Assembly: GCA_039679375.1 (NCBI GenBank)
Contig: JBDKVA010000108.1
Location: forward strand, 1-25,780
Length of the DNA: 25,780 nucleotides
Origin: JBDKVA01 sp039679375
GTDB taxonomy: Bacteria; Bacillota; Clostridia; Acetivibrionales; DTU013
Direction: 5' to 3'
Below are positions 15,651 through 23,899 of the stretch, in pieces. Below the pieces are notes generated by a model. That model did not search any database, was not told where the DNA came from, and saw nothing but the letters and a program-made list of their open reading frames with translations. Both the position numbers and the translations under genes were made by a program. How positions within the stretch are numbered: the first letter of the stretch is position 1; each line of letters begins with the position of its first letter.

Positions 15651-16292
15651 ATGGCTCGAAGAAGAGAAGACCCTGAAATCAAAAGAAATGTGTTTATTGC
15701 AGCAGCAAAGAAATTGTTCTTTACACAAGGCTATGACAATACTTCCATGCAGGATATATTAAAAGCAGTTGGAGGAGGATCTTCACTGTCGCCAAGTGTG
15801 TTTTACTATTACTTCCGGTCAAAGGAAGCGTTGCTTGAAGCTATGATAAATGATTATATGAACGATTATACCCATGATTTGCTTAAAGTATTAGAAGCCG
15901 ATGAAATCAATTATCCGGAAAAAATGAAACAATCATTATCAATTATCAAAAGAGCTGTCGGCGATTTTACAAAAGTTGATACTTACTTTAGTGCAGCAAA
16001 TACGCAATCGCAATATTTCAATTGGGTTATTGATATGAACGTCTTAAAAGCTATTGGAGTCCCTCTTGAAAAGATGATAGAACAAGCTCTTGAAAGTGGC
16101 ATCGTTAAGAAAACGCTATTATATGAAAAAGTGAGTACAAAGATGGTAGTTCAGATGTTGCTGAATGCCATTATACCTATTTTCCATCAAGGCCGCGAAG
16201 CAGACGGGCAGCACCATTCTGAAAAATACCTGGATATCATTCCCTTACTTTTTGTTGAGTTTTTGGGTTTTCCAAAAGATATGTTTGATTAA
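15651..16292 (+). CDS. TetR/AcrR-family transcriptional regulator
   Basis: A 213-residue repressor. The helix-turn-helix domain spans about residues 10-58: RNVFIAAAKKLFFTQGYDNT, then SMQDILKAVG and the recognition helix ending VFYYYFRSKEALLEAM. A glycine/serine insertion (GGGSSLSPS) sits between the HTH helices, longer than in most TetR proteins. The C-terminal helical region would bind a small hydrophobic ligand. AGGAGG lies 8 bases upstream of the ATG. It is followed after 24 bases by the glycosyltransferase and preceded by its own likely operator, so it probably controls the glycosyltransferase in response to a toxic compound or the acceptor molecule. The ligand is unknown. Confidence 0.92.
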   Translation: MARRREDPEIKRNVFIAAAKKLFFTQGYDNTSMQDILKAVGGGSSLSPSVFYYYFRSKEALLEAMINDYMNDYTHDLLKVLEADEINYPEKMKQSLSIIKRAVGDFTKVDTYFSAANTQSQYFNWVIDMNVLKAIGVPLEKMIEQALESGIVKKTLLYEKVSTKMVVQMLLNAIIPIFHQGREADGQHHSEKYLDIIPLLFVEFLGFPKDMFD

Positions 16293-16316
16293 AATGATTG
16301 ATGTGGAGGTGCCAGT

Positions 16317-17564
16317 ATGAACTATGGAATAATAACAATTGGTTCAAGAGGCGACATTGAGCCTTTTATTGCGTTGGGAAAGGGACTGATGAAACGGGGG
16401 CATCATGTTAGAATAGCGACCTTTACGAAATTCAAGGAATATATTGAATCAAACGGCTTTGAATATTCTCCTCTTGTGGGTGACGCAGTTGAAGTGATCC
16501 GTTTATTGATCGGTGAACACGTTTCCTCTTTTGAATATTTTAGAAATCTGGGAAAATTACTGAACCCGGTAAAAAAGCAGTTCCTGTCGGACATAGAAAA
16601 AGCCTGCCGTGGTATGGATGCAATACTGTACTCTCTCTTGGGAAGCGTTGCTTGGCATGTTGCGGACAAATATGGCATTCCATGCTTTCGTGTGAGCTTT
16701 TGCCCGATAGACCCGACTGGTGAGTTTCCTGCAATGACGGCGCCAATGATACCTTTAGGCGCGCCATACAATAGGTTGACCTTTTGGATCGGCGATAGGC
16801 TATGGTCCAATGTGACTCGAAAGCTGCTAAATGATTGGCGTATTGAAACGGGGCTGCAAAAAATCGGGCTGTTTGCTTTCCCATATCGCTATTCCCACGG
16901 AAAAGAAATACCAACATTATACGCATATAGCTCCATCATCTCACCCAAACCGCATGAGTACGGCAATGAAAAATACATTACAGGCTTTTGGATAAATGAG
17001 AACAAGGAAAATTACCAGCCTGATAAAAAACTTGCCGATTTCTTAAACGATGGTGACAAGCCTATTTATATAGGATTTGGCAGTGCAGTCGGCGGGGATT
17101 TCGACCAGGCGCTGTCCATCGTGTTGGAAAGCTTGAAGAAAACGAAGCAAAGAGCTATTTTATCTGCCGGTTGGGGAAATTTGAAGGGTCTGGAACTTCC
17201 TGAAACGGTTTTACAGGTAGATTATGTGCCGCATAGCTGGCTGTTTGAACGGGTATCGGCAGTAGCGCACCATGGCGGTGCAGGTACAACCGGGGCCGGT
17301 ATCCGGGCGAAAGTCCCCAGCATCATAATTCCCTTTGGAGGCGATCAGCCTTTTTGGGGCAGCCGTGTATATAAACTGGGTATAGGGCCAAAGCCGATTT
17401 TACGAAAAAAACTTAATGTAAATAACTTCTCAAATGCAATTTATCAGGTTGCAAATGACCGGCAAATGATAGATAAAGCACAGAAAATCGGTAGCATGCT
17501 TAATATGGAAAACGGAGTTGAAAATGCCATTCAAATTATTGAACGGAAAGCAACCGAAAGCTGA
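16317..17564 (+). CDS. UGT-type glycosyltransferase (GT1, macrolide/sterol glucosyltransferase-like)
   Basis: A 415-residue GT-B fold enzyme that would transfer a sugar from a UDP-sugar to a small lipophilic acceptor. The N-terminal acceptor domain begins with YGIITIGSRGDIEPFIALG, the signature of this branch. The C-terminal donor-binding domain has VDYVPHSWLF and the plant/bacterial UGT motif around H318-H319-GGAGTTG, ending with the IPFGGDQPFWG segment whose Asp-Gln contacts the sugar. No signal peptide or membrane segment is evident. GGAGGT precedes the ATG. Under control of a TetR protein, a detoxifying or glycolipid-forming role is plausible; both occur in this family. The acceptor cannot be predicted. 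Confidence 0.88.
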   Translation: MNYGIITIGSRGDIEPFIALGKGLMKRGHHVRIATFTKFKEYIESNGFEYSPLVGDAVEVIRLLIGEHVSSFEYFRNLGKLLNPVKKQFLSDIEKACRGMDAILYSLLGSVAWHVADKYGIPCFRVSFCPIDPTGEFPAMTAPMIPLGAPYNRLTFWIGDRLWSNVTRKLLNDWRIETGLQKIGLFAFPYRYSHGKEIPTLYAYSSIISPKPHEYGNEKYITGFWINENKENYQPDKKLADFLNDGDKPIYIGFGSAVGGDFDQALSIVLESLKKTKQRAILSAGWGNLKGLELPETVLQVDYVPHSWLFERVSAVAHHGGAGTTGAGIRAKVPSIIIPFGGDQPFWGSRVYKLGIGPKPILRKKLNVNNFSNAIYQVANDRQMIDKAQKIGSMLNMENGVENAIQIIERKATES

Positions 17565-17646
17565 TTTACCGGTATAATTAGAAATTATTCCGTCAACATC
17601 ATGGCGGATGCAGCAAATAATATAAATGAGCCCTTTTTGCATATGA

Positions 17647-17831
17647 AACAGTTTTTTTGTGGTAAACTGTTATTAGTAACTTATTGCTGCGAAATTGCAA
17701 TAAAAAACAAAAAAATAGTTTTACATTCGCGGCAATAAGTACATTCGTTGGGTTGTGGGCGGTAGCCCACATTTGTATTGCAGCGAAAACTTCATTACAA
17801 TGAAAATGATAAGCCGGACTGTCATTCCGGC
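17647..17831 (+). repeat. Hairpin-rich spacer with a 15-base inverted repeat
   Basis: Four inverted repeats stand in a row. AACAGTTT (17647-17654) pairs with AAACTGTT (17664-17671). ACTTATTGCTGCGAA (17679-17693) pairs with TTCGCGGCAATAAGT (17726-17740), one G-T wobble. TGTGGGC-GGTA-GCCCACA spans 17754-17771. GCCGGA (17813-17818) pairs with TCCGGC (17826-17831). None has a good T tract, although the third is followed by a weak ATTTGTATT and could terminate. The spacer (17565-17865) has no convincing gene. It may be a MITE-like insertion. Confidence 0.55.
17781..17797 (+). repeat. 17-base direct repeat, right copy
   Basis: Exact copy of the motif at 15425-15441 (CAGCGAAAACTTCATTA). Similarity falls off on both sides, apart from a TTGT four bases to the left of each copy. 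Confidence 0.5.
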
Positions 17832-17865
17832 AAGTACCAAATGATTCATGAAAACGGGTGAAGCT

Positions 17866-19101
17866 ATGGAGACAAAAAGACGGATCCTCATTGCCGGCGG
17901 AGGGGCTGCGGGCATGATAGCCGCCATATCTGCAAGAAGGCTGGGAGCCGATGTTACGATAATTGAGAAAAATGCGCGTGTGGGCAAAAAAATACTGACT
18001 ACAGGGAATGGCAGGTGCAATTTTACCAATATAAATGCCGACATTTCCTATTACCACGGGAATAATCCCGGATTCGCCCATGGCGTGTTGACTAATTTTA
18101 CAATAGATGATACAATCCGTTTTTTCGAGGACCTCGGGATCGAACACAAGGTGGAGGAGCTTGGGAAGGTTTTTCCCATGTCGGACCAGGCATCCAGCAT
18201 CCTTGACGTTCTTTTATATGAGATGATCAGGATCGGCGTCCGTATCATTTGTGATGCCTGTGTAAAAGAGATCACAAAAGAAAAAGGCGAATTTGTAATA
18301 AAGCTGGAAAATGGGAGTACATACAGGGGCGACCGGGTCATCCTTGCAGCAGGCGGCAAAGCGATGCCTTCCACGGGCTCCGACGGGAGTGGCTATGAAC
18401 TGGCGGCTATGCTTGGACATCATGTCACGGATGTTTTCCCGGCACTTGTCCAGCTGATGCTGGAGGGTTCCTTTTTCAAGCAAATTGACGGAGTCAAGAT
18501 CGTGGGGACTGCTGAAATCCTTTATAACGGCAAATCCGTCGTAAAAGACAGGGGAGATATCCTTTTTGCAAATTATGGCGTTTCGGGGCCGCCCATCCTT
18601 CATATCAGCAGAAAAGCGGGCGAGTTTTTGCTTGAGGGGAAGGAAGTGTTTTTAAGAATCGTGATGATGGATCAAATGACAAGGGATGAGCTCGGAAACA
18701 TATTGGAAAGACGGTTCCGGAACGATCCTGGGAAGCCTGCCGACTTCAGTCTCGTCGGCTTTGTTAACAAGAGGCTGATACCGGTGGTGCTTGCGGAAGC
18801 GGGCATCAAGGATGCGAAAAGGCCGGTTGCCGGCTTGTCTCCAAAGGATCGGGAAGCGATCGTGAATGTGCTGACCGATTGGAGATTCAGGATCAGGGGT
18901 ACAAAGAGCTGGCCGAGCGCGCAGGTGACGGCAGGTGGTGTGGATACGGATGAAATCGATCAGGATACGATGGAGTCTTTGCTGGTCGAAGGCCTGTATT
19001 TTGCAGGCGAAATCGTCGATATCGACGGCCAGTGCGGCGGCTTCAACCTGCAGTGGGCATGGTCATCCGGGTATGTCGCAGGGCGGTGCGCCGCCATTTG
19101 A
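17866..19101 (+). CDS. HI0933/BaiN-family FAD-dependent oxidoreductase
   Basis: A 411-residue flavoprotein of the HI0933 (YhiN/BaiN) family, which uses FAD and NAD(P)H; most members lack a defined reaction, and BaiN is implicated in bile-acid 7-dehydroxylation in Clostridium scindens. The dinucleotide motif ILIAGGGAAGMIAAI is near the start. It is followed by the family block KKILTTGNGRCNFTN, then GSDGSGYELAAMLGH mid-protein and the C-terminal VTAGGV and GLYFAGEIVDIDGQCGGFN, which closes the FAD site. An ATG at 17848 would add six residues but has no ribosome site; GGGTGA precedes 17866. The COG2509-type flavoprotein follows 98 bases later on the same strand. Fold and cofactor are sure, substrate is not. 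Confidence 0.88.
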   Translation: METKRRILIAGGGAAGMIAAISARRLGADVTIIEKNARVGKKILTTGNGRCNFTNINADISYYHGNNPGFAHGVLTNFTIDDTIRFFEDLGIEHKVEELGKVFPMSDQASSILDVLLYEMIRIGVRIICDACVKEITKEKGEFVIKLENGSTYRGDRVILAAGGKAMPSTGSDGSGYELAAMLGHHVTDVFPALVQLMLEGSFFKQIDGVKIVGTAEILYNGKSVVKDRGDILFANYGVSGPPILHISRKAGEFLLEGKEVFLRIVMMDQMTRDELGNILERRFRNDPGKPADFSLVGFVNKRLIPVVLAEAGIKDAKRPVAGLSPKDREAIVNVLTDWRFRIRGTKSWPSAQVTAGGVDTDEIDQDTMESLLVEGLYFAGEIVDIDGQCGGFNLQWAWSSGYVAGRCAAI

Positions 19102-19199
19102 GTTTGCACAATACATCTCTTAAGCTTGAAGCACCCGTTTTTCGCAATAAGGCCAACCGGCACAATGTATTAAGATAAATTGGAAATGGCGGTTACAAT

Positions 19200-20813
19200 A
19201 TGCTGAGGATTTCAGATATCAAAATAGCGGCCTGCCAGGCAGCTGATCCCGAAACGGAGCGGCAGGCTCTGTATGAAATAATACTTGCCAGGCTGAAAAT
19301 CGGTAAGAACGATCTGATACGGTATGAGATATTTAAAAAGTCGGTCGACGCCAGGAAAAAGGATGAAATTTTTTATGTCTATACAGTGGATGCGGAAGTA
19401 CGCAACCAGAAGAGTATGCTTGGCAAATCCGGTTCCAGAGGTATCATACCGACTCCCGGCCAGTCATATAAAGGTGTTCCGTTTGGGACTGCCGGGCTGA
19501 AAGAGCGCCCTGTGATAATAGGCATGGGTCCTGCAGGCCTTTTTGCAGGCCTGATTCTTGCAAGGAACGGCTACAGGCCGATCCTCCTTGAGAGAGGCGA
19601 GGATGTCGACGCCAGGACAGTAAAAATAAACCGGTTCTGGAACGGTGGAATGCTTGATACGGAGAGCAATGTCCAGTTTGGCGAGGGCGGAGCGGGTACG
19701 TTTTCCGACGGTAAGCTGACAACGCTAATCAGTGATATACGATGCCGCATTGTCCTTGAGGAGTTTGTCAAAGCCGGTGCGCCGCGTGAAATACTTTTCC
19801 TGAACAAGCCTCATATCGGAACGGATCTGCTCAAATCAACGGTTAAGAATATCAGGCACGAAATCATCGCGTGCGGCGGGGATGTAAGGTTTAAAGCGAA
19901 AGTCACCGATTTTGTCATAGAAGATGGGAAGCTCGAAGCTCTCATTATCAAGGATATTGAAACGCTGCAATGCGGTGTTGTACTGCTGGCGATCGGACAC
20001 AGCGCGAGGGATACTTTTGAGGTGCTGTACAACAGGGGCGTAAGCATGAGTCCGAAGCCCTTTTCCATCGGTGTCCGGATCGAGCATCCGCAAGAGATGA
20101 TCAACACCTCGCAATACGGAGAGGCCGCGGGACGCTATGGGCTGGGAGCCGCCGATTACAAGCTTGCATATCATGGTGCGAACGGAAGGTCCGCATATAC
20201 CTTCTGCATGTGTCCCGGCGGGTATGTAGTGGCTGCCGCTTCCGAGGAACAGTGCGTTGTGACGAATGGAATGAGTGAGTATAAACGGGATGGAGAAAAT
20301 GCCAATTCCGCCTTACTGGTCGGCGTTGGACCGGACGACTTTGGAAGCTCCCATCCGCTTGCCGGCATCGGATTCCAGAGGAAGTGGGAGCGTCTGGCCT
20401 ATCTTGCGGGAGGCGCAAATTATTATGCACCTGAGCAGCTCACAGGAGATTTCCTTGCAGATCGGCCGAGCATTAGCTGGGGAAGCGTAAAGCCGACCTA
20501 TCGGCCAGGTGTCGTGTTTGCCGAGATCAAAAATTGCCTGCCTGATTATGTGATTGAAACAATGAAGGAGGCCATCCTCTATTTTGATACCAGAATAAGG
20601 GGCTTTGCCATGCCGGACAGTATCCTGACCGGCATTGAGACAAGGAGTTCCTCTCCTGTAAGAATCAACAGGGATGACAGGTTTTTATCCAGCATCCCGG
20701 GAATTTATCCGGCAGGAGAAGGCGCAGGGTATGCAGGCGGTATCATGTCGTCGGCTGTAGACGGAGTGAAAACGGCCGAAAAGGTTATGGAAAAATATGC
20801 GCCGTTTAAATAA
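19200..20813 (+). CDS. COG2509-family FAD-dependent dehydrogenase
   Basis: A 537-residue flavoprotein. The N-terminal 90 residues are a small alpha/beta domain (RYEIFKKSVDARKKDEIFYVY), found at the head of this uncharacterised family. The FAD-binding motif VIIGMGPAGLFAGLILARNG begins at residue 105. It is followed by LLERGEDVDART and the family-specific NVQFGEGGAGTFSDGKLTT block. The C-terminus has the YPAGEGAGYAGGIMSSAVDG FAD-closing segment. The reaction is not known for the family. The gene lies 98 bases after the HI0933 gene and ends 55 bases before the glutamate synthase promoter. The ribosome site is weak (GGCGG, 19187-19191). I see no clear terminator after it. Confidence 0.87.
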   Translation: MLRISDIKIAACQAADPETERQALYEIILARLKIGKNDLIRYEIFKKSVDARKKDEIFYVYTVDAEVRNQKSMLGKSGSRGIIPTPGQSYKGVPFGTAGLKERPVIIGMGPAGLFAGLILARNGYRPILLERGEDVDARTVKINRFWNGGMLDTESNVQFGEGGAGTFSDGKLTTLISDIRCRIVLEEFVKAGAPREILFLNKPHIGTDLLKSTVKNIRHEIIACGGDVRFKAKVTDFVIEDGKLEALIIKDIETLQCGVVLLAIGHSARDTFEVLYNRGVSMSPKPFSIGVRIEHPQEMINTSQYGEAAGRYGLGAADYKLAYHGANGRSAYTFCMCPGGYVVAAASEEQCVVTNGMSEYKRDGENANSALLVGVGPDDFGSSHPLAGIGFQRKWERLAYLAGGANYYAPEQLTGDFLADRPSISWGSVKPTYRPGVVFAEIKNCLPDYVIETMKEAILYFDTRIRGFAMPDSILTGIETRSSSPVRINRDDRFLSSIPGIYPAGEGAGYAGGIMSSAVDGVKTAEKVMEKYAPFK

Positions 20814-20868
20814 TCAAATGGATTTGCAGGATGGACAATAAAAAGTTGCAAAAAACTTTAAAAAGGTA

Positions 20869-20897
20869 TTGCACACAAAAAACCGGTGTGTTATAAT
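20869..20897 (+). promoter_or_regulatory. Promoter of the glutamate synthase operon
   Basis: TTGCAC (20869-20874), a 17-base spacer and perfect TATAAT (20892-20897). Transcription should begin near 20904, leaving a leader of about 300 bases before the first start codon and about 180 bases before the leader terminator. This spacing suggests control by attenuation. Confidence 0.85.
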
Positions 20898-21003
20898 CAT
20901 GTCAATAAATTGATTGATACTACGGAGCAATGATTTTAATAAAAATAAAAGTACTATTGTAAAATAGAGCAGCAGCCTGGATAAAGGACTCCCGGATTAG
21001 ATA

Positions 21004-21053
21004 TGTGCAATGCCGCACGATTCCGAGGTATATGAACGCACTCAATGGAGAGT
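21004..21053 (+). promoter_or_regulatory. Dual-hexaloop hairpins, predicted ANTAR antitermination target
   Basis: Hairpin 1 is GTGC-AATGCC-GCAC (21005-21018; a U-G pair can extend it). Hairpin 2 is ACTC-AATGGA-GAGT (21040-21053). Both have six-base loops with A at position 1 and G at position 4, the signature recognised by ANTAR-domain regulators such as EutV. The linker is 21 bases. Hairpin 2 uses bases that the downstream terminator also needs, so only one can form. Binding of an ANTAR dimer to both loops would favour read-through into the glutamate synthase genes. I see this in the sequence; no ANTAR protein is encoded in the window. Confidence 0.75.
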
Positions 21054-21081
21054 AGAAATTCTTCTTCTGTGCGTTTTTTTA
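21035..21081 (+). terminator. Leader terminator (attenuator) of the glutamate synthase operon
   Basis: AACGCAC (21035-21041) pairs with GTGCGTT (21069-21075), and AGTAGAA (21051-21057) with TTCTTCT (21062-21068) with one mismatch. A run of seven T ends at 21080. The terminator lies 120 bases before the first gene, so it must be overcome for expression. Confidence 0.85.
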
Positions 21082-21202
21082 TTACTTTTTTCAGGTTTAT
21101 GGCACAAGAGGGCTTTTTGCCTAAAAATGCATTTTTTATTTTACAAAATTGCAAAACAACCGGGTACTGATAGTTATGTATGGGAAGCAGGGGGTATGAT
21201 CG

Positions 21203-22321
21203 ATGTTGTTGCGTGAAGGAGAAGTCCGGATTCCATCCGGTTGTGCAATAGCCGGAATCATAAATAAAAAGGGTAAGGTTTTTTCGGGAAAAGATATCAT
21301 CCGGTCCATATCGCTGATGCACGACCGATCGAACGGCCTGGGCGGAGGCTTTGCTGCTTATGGCATCTATCCCGAATACCGGGACCTTTACGCAGTTCAT
21401 ATGTTTTATGACCATAATGAAGCAAGAGATAAGGTTGAACATTTTCTGAACGAGCATTTTGATATCGAGATATGCGGCAGGATGCCCACCAGAAAGGTCG
21501 CGTCCATAACCGATGCACCGATCATATGGAGGTACTTTGTAAGTCCCCGGAAGGATAAGCTGGTTGAATCGGAATTGCAGGAGGATGAATTTGTCGTGCG
21601 ATGCGTCATGAGGATCAACTCCTCCTTCACAGGCGCCTTTGTCGTCTCAAGCGGCAAAAACATGGGCGCATTCAAGGCAGTAGGCTATCCTGAGGATGTG
21701 GGAGAATTCTATATGCTGGATACATACAAGGCTTATATCTGGACGGCTCACGGGCGTTTCCCCACAAATACCCCCGGATGGTGGGGCGGAGCGCACCCTT
21801 TTACTTTGTTGGACTGGTCCATCGTCCATAATGGTGAGATTTCCTCCTATGACGCAAACAGGAGGTACCTTGAGATGTTTGGCTACAAATGTACGCTTCA
21901 GACGGATACCGAGGCCATCACATATATCTTCGACCTTTTGCTTCGAAAAAACAAGCTGCCCCTTGATGTTGCCGTCGCCGCAATGGCGTCGCCTCTGTGG
22001 TCGGCGATCGACAGAATGGATGAAGAGAAGAAGCAGCTCGTAAAAGCAATACGGATCGTATATGGAAGTTTATTGGTGAATGGCCCGTTTTCTATTATTT
22101 TAGGTTCGAAAAACGGTATTATCGCTTTGAATGACAGAATAAAGCTCCGTTCACTTGTTGCAGCCGCGAAAGGTGACTTTGTATATGTGGCAAGCGAGGA
22201 GTCCGCTATCAGGGTAGTATGTGAAAACCCGGACAAAATATGGGCTCCGAAAGGCGGAGAGCCTGTGGTCGCTTTTCTTGACGAACAAGCGGATTTTCTT
22301 GAGGAGGCAGATAAAGTATGA
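21203..22321 (+). CDS. Glutamate synthase, glutaminase (class II amidotransferase) subunit
   Basis: A 372-residue stand-alone glutaminase domain. It would hydrolyse glutamine and pass ammonia to the synthase subunit encoded next. The class II amidotransferase fold is shown by SGCAIAGI near the start, AHGRFPTNTPGWWGGAHPF (182-200), VHNGEISSY with H209-N210-G211-E212, and LQTDTEAITY. In this superfamily the nucleophile is an N-terminal Cys; here it is Cys14, implying removal of a 13-residue propeptide, since no start codon directly precedes it. The ribosome site AGGGGG (21189-21194) is good. The stop overlaps the next start (ATGA). In enteric-type GltB this domain is fused; the split form is typical of archaeal-like systems in Clostridia and Thermotoga. 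Confidence 0.88.
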   Translation: MLLREGEVRIPSGCAIAGIINKKGKVFSGKDIIRSISLMHDRSNGLGGGFAAYGIYPEYRDLYAVHMFYDHNEARDKVEHFLNEHFDIEICGRMPTRKVASITDAPIIWRYFVSPRKDKLVESELQEDEFVVRCVMRINSSFTGAFVVSSGKNMGAFKAVGYPEDVGEFYMLDTYKAYIWTAHGRFPTNTPGWWGGAHPFTLLDWSIVHNGEISSYDANRRYLEMFGYKCTLQTDTEAITYIFDLLLRKNKLPLDVAVAAMASPLWSAIDRMDEEKKQLVKAIRIVYGSLLVNGPFSIILGSKNGIIALNDRIKLRSLVAAAKGDFVYVASEESAIRVVCENPDKIWAPKGGEPVVAFLDEQADFLEEADKV

Positions 22322-23820
22322 GCCTTAGCTACATGACGCCGGAATTTATAATAGACCGGAACCGGGACCGCTGCATCGGATGCCAGGTCTGTGTCAGGCA
22401 ATGCGCCAACCTGGTTCACACGTTTGACGAAGAAGAACAAAAGGTCGTATCCGATGATTCTAAGTGTGTGAACTGCCACAGGTGTGTGACATTATGTCCG
22501 ACCGGAGCGCTTTCCGTAAGGTACAATCCCCTTGAGTTCAGAGAGAATGCAAACTGGACGTCAAAAGCAATGAGAGAGATCTGGAAGCAGGCTGAAACAG
22601 GAGGCATGCTTCTCGCAGGGATGGGAAACGACCGGCCGTACCCCATTTATTGGGATCATATCCTGCTCAATGCCAGCCAGGTGACCAACCCCTCGATCGA
22701 TCCACTGCGTGAGCCGATGGAGCTTAAAACGTTCCTTGGCAGAAAGCCGGATATCCTGAAGGTCGAAAACGGAAAGCTCGTGGAAACGCTGCCCCCGCAG
22801 CTGGAGCTTGAGCTTCCTGTCATGTTTTCGGCGATGTCCTTCGGCTCGATCAGCCTCAATGCCTGCGAAAGCCTTGCAAGAGCAGCTTCAGAGCTGGGAA
22901 CCATGTGCAATACAGGTGAAGGAGGGCTTCACGAAAATTTGCGGGCTTATGGCAGGAATACAATTGTTCAGGTGGCATCGGGGCGGTTCGGAGTCGATGC
23001 AGAGTACCTTCAGACAGGCGCAGCCGTTGAGATCAAGATCGGGCAGGGGGCAAAGCCCGGGATCGGCGGACACCTCCCCGGTGAAAAGGTGGATGAGGAG
23101 GTTTCGGCAACCAGAATGATCCCGATCGGGTCGGATGCAATTTCACCGGCTACGCATCATGATATCTATTCCATTGAAGATCTGAGGCAGCTGATCTATT
23201 CGCTGAAGGAAGCGACAGACTACAAAAAGCCCATTTCCGTTAAAATCGCCGCCGTCCATAATATTGCAGCCATCTGTTCCGGCATTGCCAGAGCGGGCGC
23301 CGACATCATCGCAATAGACGGATACAGGGGCGGGACGGGAGCAGCGCCGGTCAGGATACGTGACAACGTTGGCATACCCGTTGAGCTTGCAATTGCAGCC
23401 GTTGACTCCAGGCTGAGAGACGAAGGGATAAGGAATCAGGTATCGCTGGTTTGCGGCGGCAGTGTGCGCAACAGTGCCGATATCATCAAGGCGGTCGCGC
23501 TGGGTGCGGATGCGGTCAACATCGCATCCTCGGCGCTCATAGCCATGGGCTGCCACATGTGCCAGAAGTGCTATACCGGCAAGTGCAACTGGGGGATCGC
23601 TACACAAAATCCCGATCTGACTAAAAGGCTCAATCCTGAAATAGCCTCCAGGCGACTTGTGAACCTGCTCACGGCCTGGTCTCATGAGATGAAGGAGATG
23701 CTTGGAGGAATGGGCATCAATGCGATCGAGAGCTTGAGGGGCAACAGGCTCATGTTAAGGGGCATCGGGTTAAATGACCGGGATCTGGATATCCTTGGCA
23801 TTAAGGCGGCCGGGGAATGA
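22318..23820 (+). CDS. gltB: Glutamate synthase, FMN/Fe-S synthase subunit with N-terminal ferredoxin domain
   Basis: A 500-residue protein that makes glutamate from 2-oxoglutarate and ammonia using FMN. Residues 15-65 hold two [4Fe-4S] motifs (Cys19, 22, 25, 29 and Cys50, 53, 56, 60). The rest is the TIM-barrel glutamate synthase domain, with blocks MFSAMSFGSISLNACESLA, NTGEGGLHE, KIGQGAKPGIGGHLPG, the HHDIYSIEDL segment and IAIDGYRGGTGAAP. Cys412, 418 and 423 show the CX5CX4C pattern of the [3Fe-4S] cluster of classical glutamate synthases. The C-terminal GXGXG domain of the large enteric enzyme is absent. The start overlaps the glutaminase stop; the ferredoxin follows after 79 bases. Confidence 0.92.
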   Translation: MSLSYMTPEFIIDRNRDRCIGCQVCVRQCANLVHTFDEEEQKVVSDDSKCVNCHRCVTLCPTGALSVRYNPLEFRENANWTSKAMREIWKQAETGGMLLAGMGNDRPYPIYWDHILLNASQVTNPSIDPLREPMELKTFLGRKPDILKVENGKLVETLPPQLELELPVMFSAMSFGSISLNACESLARAASELGTMCNTGEGGLHENLRAYGRNTIVQVASGRFGVDAEYLQTGAAVEIKIGQGAKPGIGGHLPGEKVDEEVSATRMIPIGSDAISPATHHDIYSIEDLRQLIYSLKEATDYKKPISVKIAAVHNIAAICSGIARAGADIIAIDGYRGGTGAAPVRIRDNVGIPVELAIAAVDSRLRDEGIRNQVSLVCGGSVRNSADIIKAVALGADAVNIASSALIAMGCHMCQKCYTGKCNWGIATQNPDLTKRLNPEIASRRLVNLLTAWSHEMKEMLGGMGINAIESLRGNRLMLRGIGLNDRDLDILGIKAAGE

Positions 23821-23899
23821 ATGATATCCGGCACTTGAAGGGCTTAATCCTGAAAGTTGGATGCAACCGGAAAATCGGAATAAGATTGGAGGCTGGAAA

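Noticed and set aside
17570..17592. Inverted repeat right after the glycosyltransferase as its terminator
   Set aside because: The stem has a mismatch and a three-base loop, and no T tract follows.
20904..21081. T-box, glycine or glutamine riboswitch in the glutamate synthase leader
   Set aside because: I found no T-box TGG-containing bulge, no glycine aptamer core and no glutamine-aptamer sequence; the dual hexaloops fit better.
21010..21216. 68-codon plus-strand ORF in the leader
   Set aside because: It runs through the hexaloops and terminator and out of frame into the glutaminase start; it is a chance frame.
23143..23685. 180-codon minus-strand ORF
   Set aside because: It is a shadow of the synthase gene, whose Fe-S and FMN motifs are clear on the plus strand.
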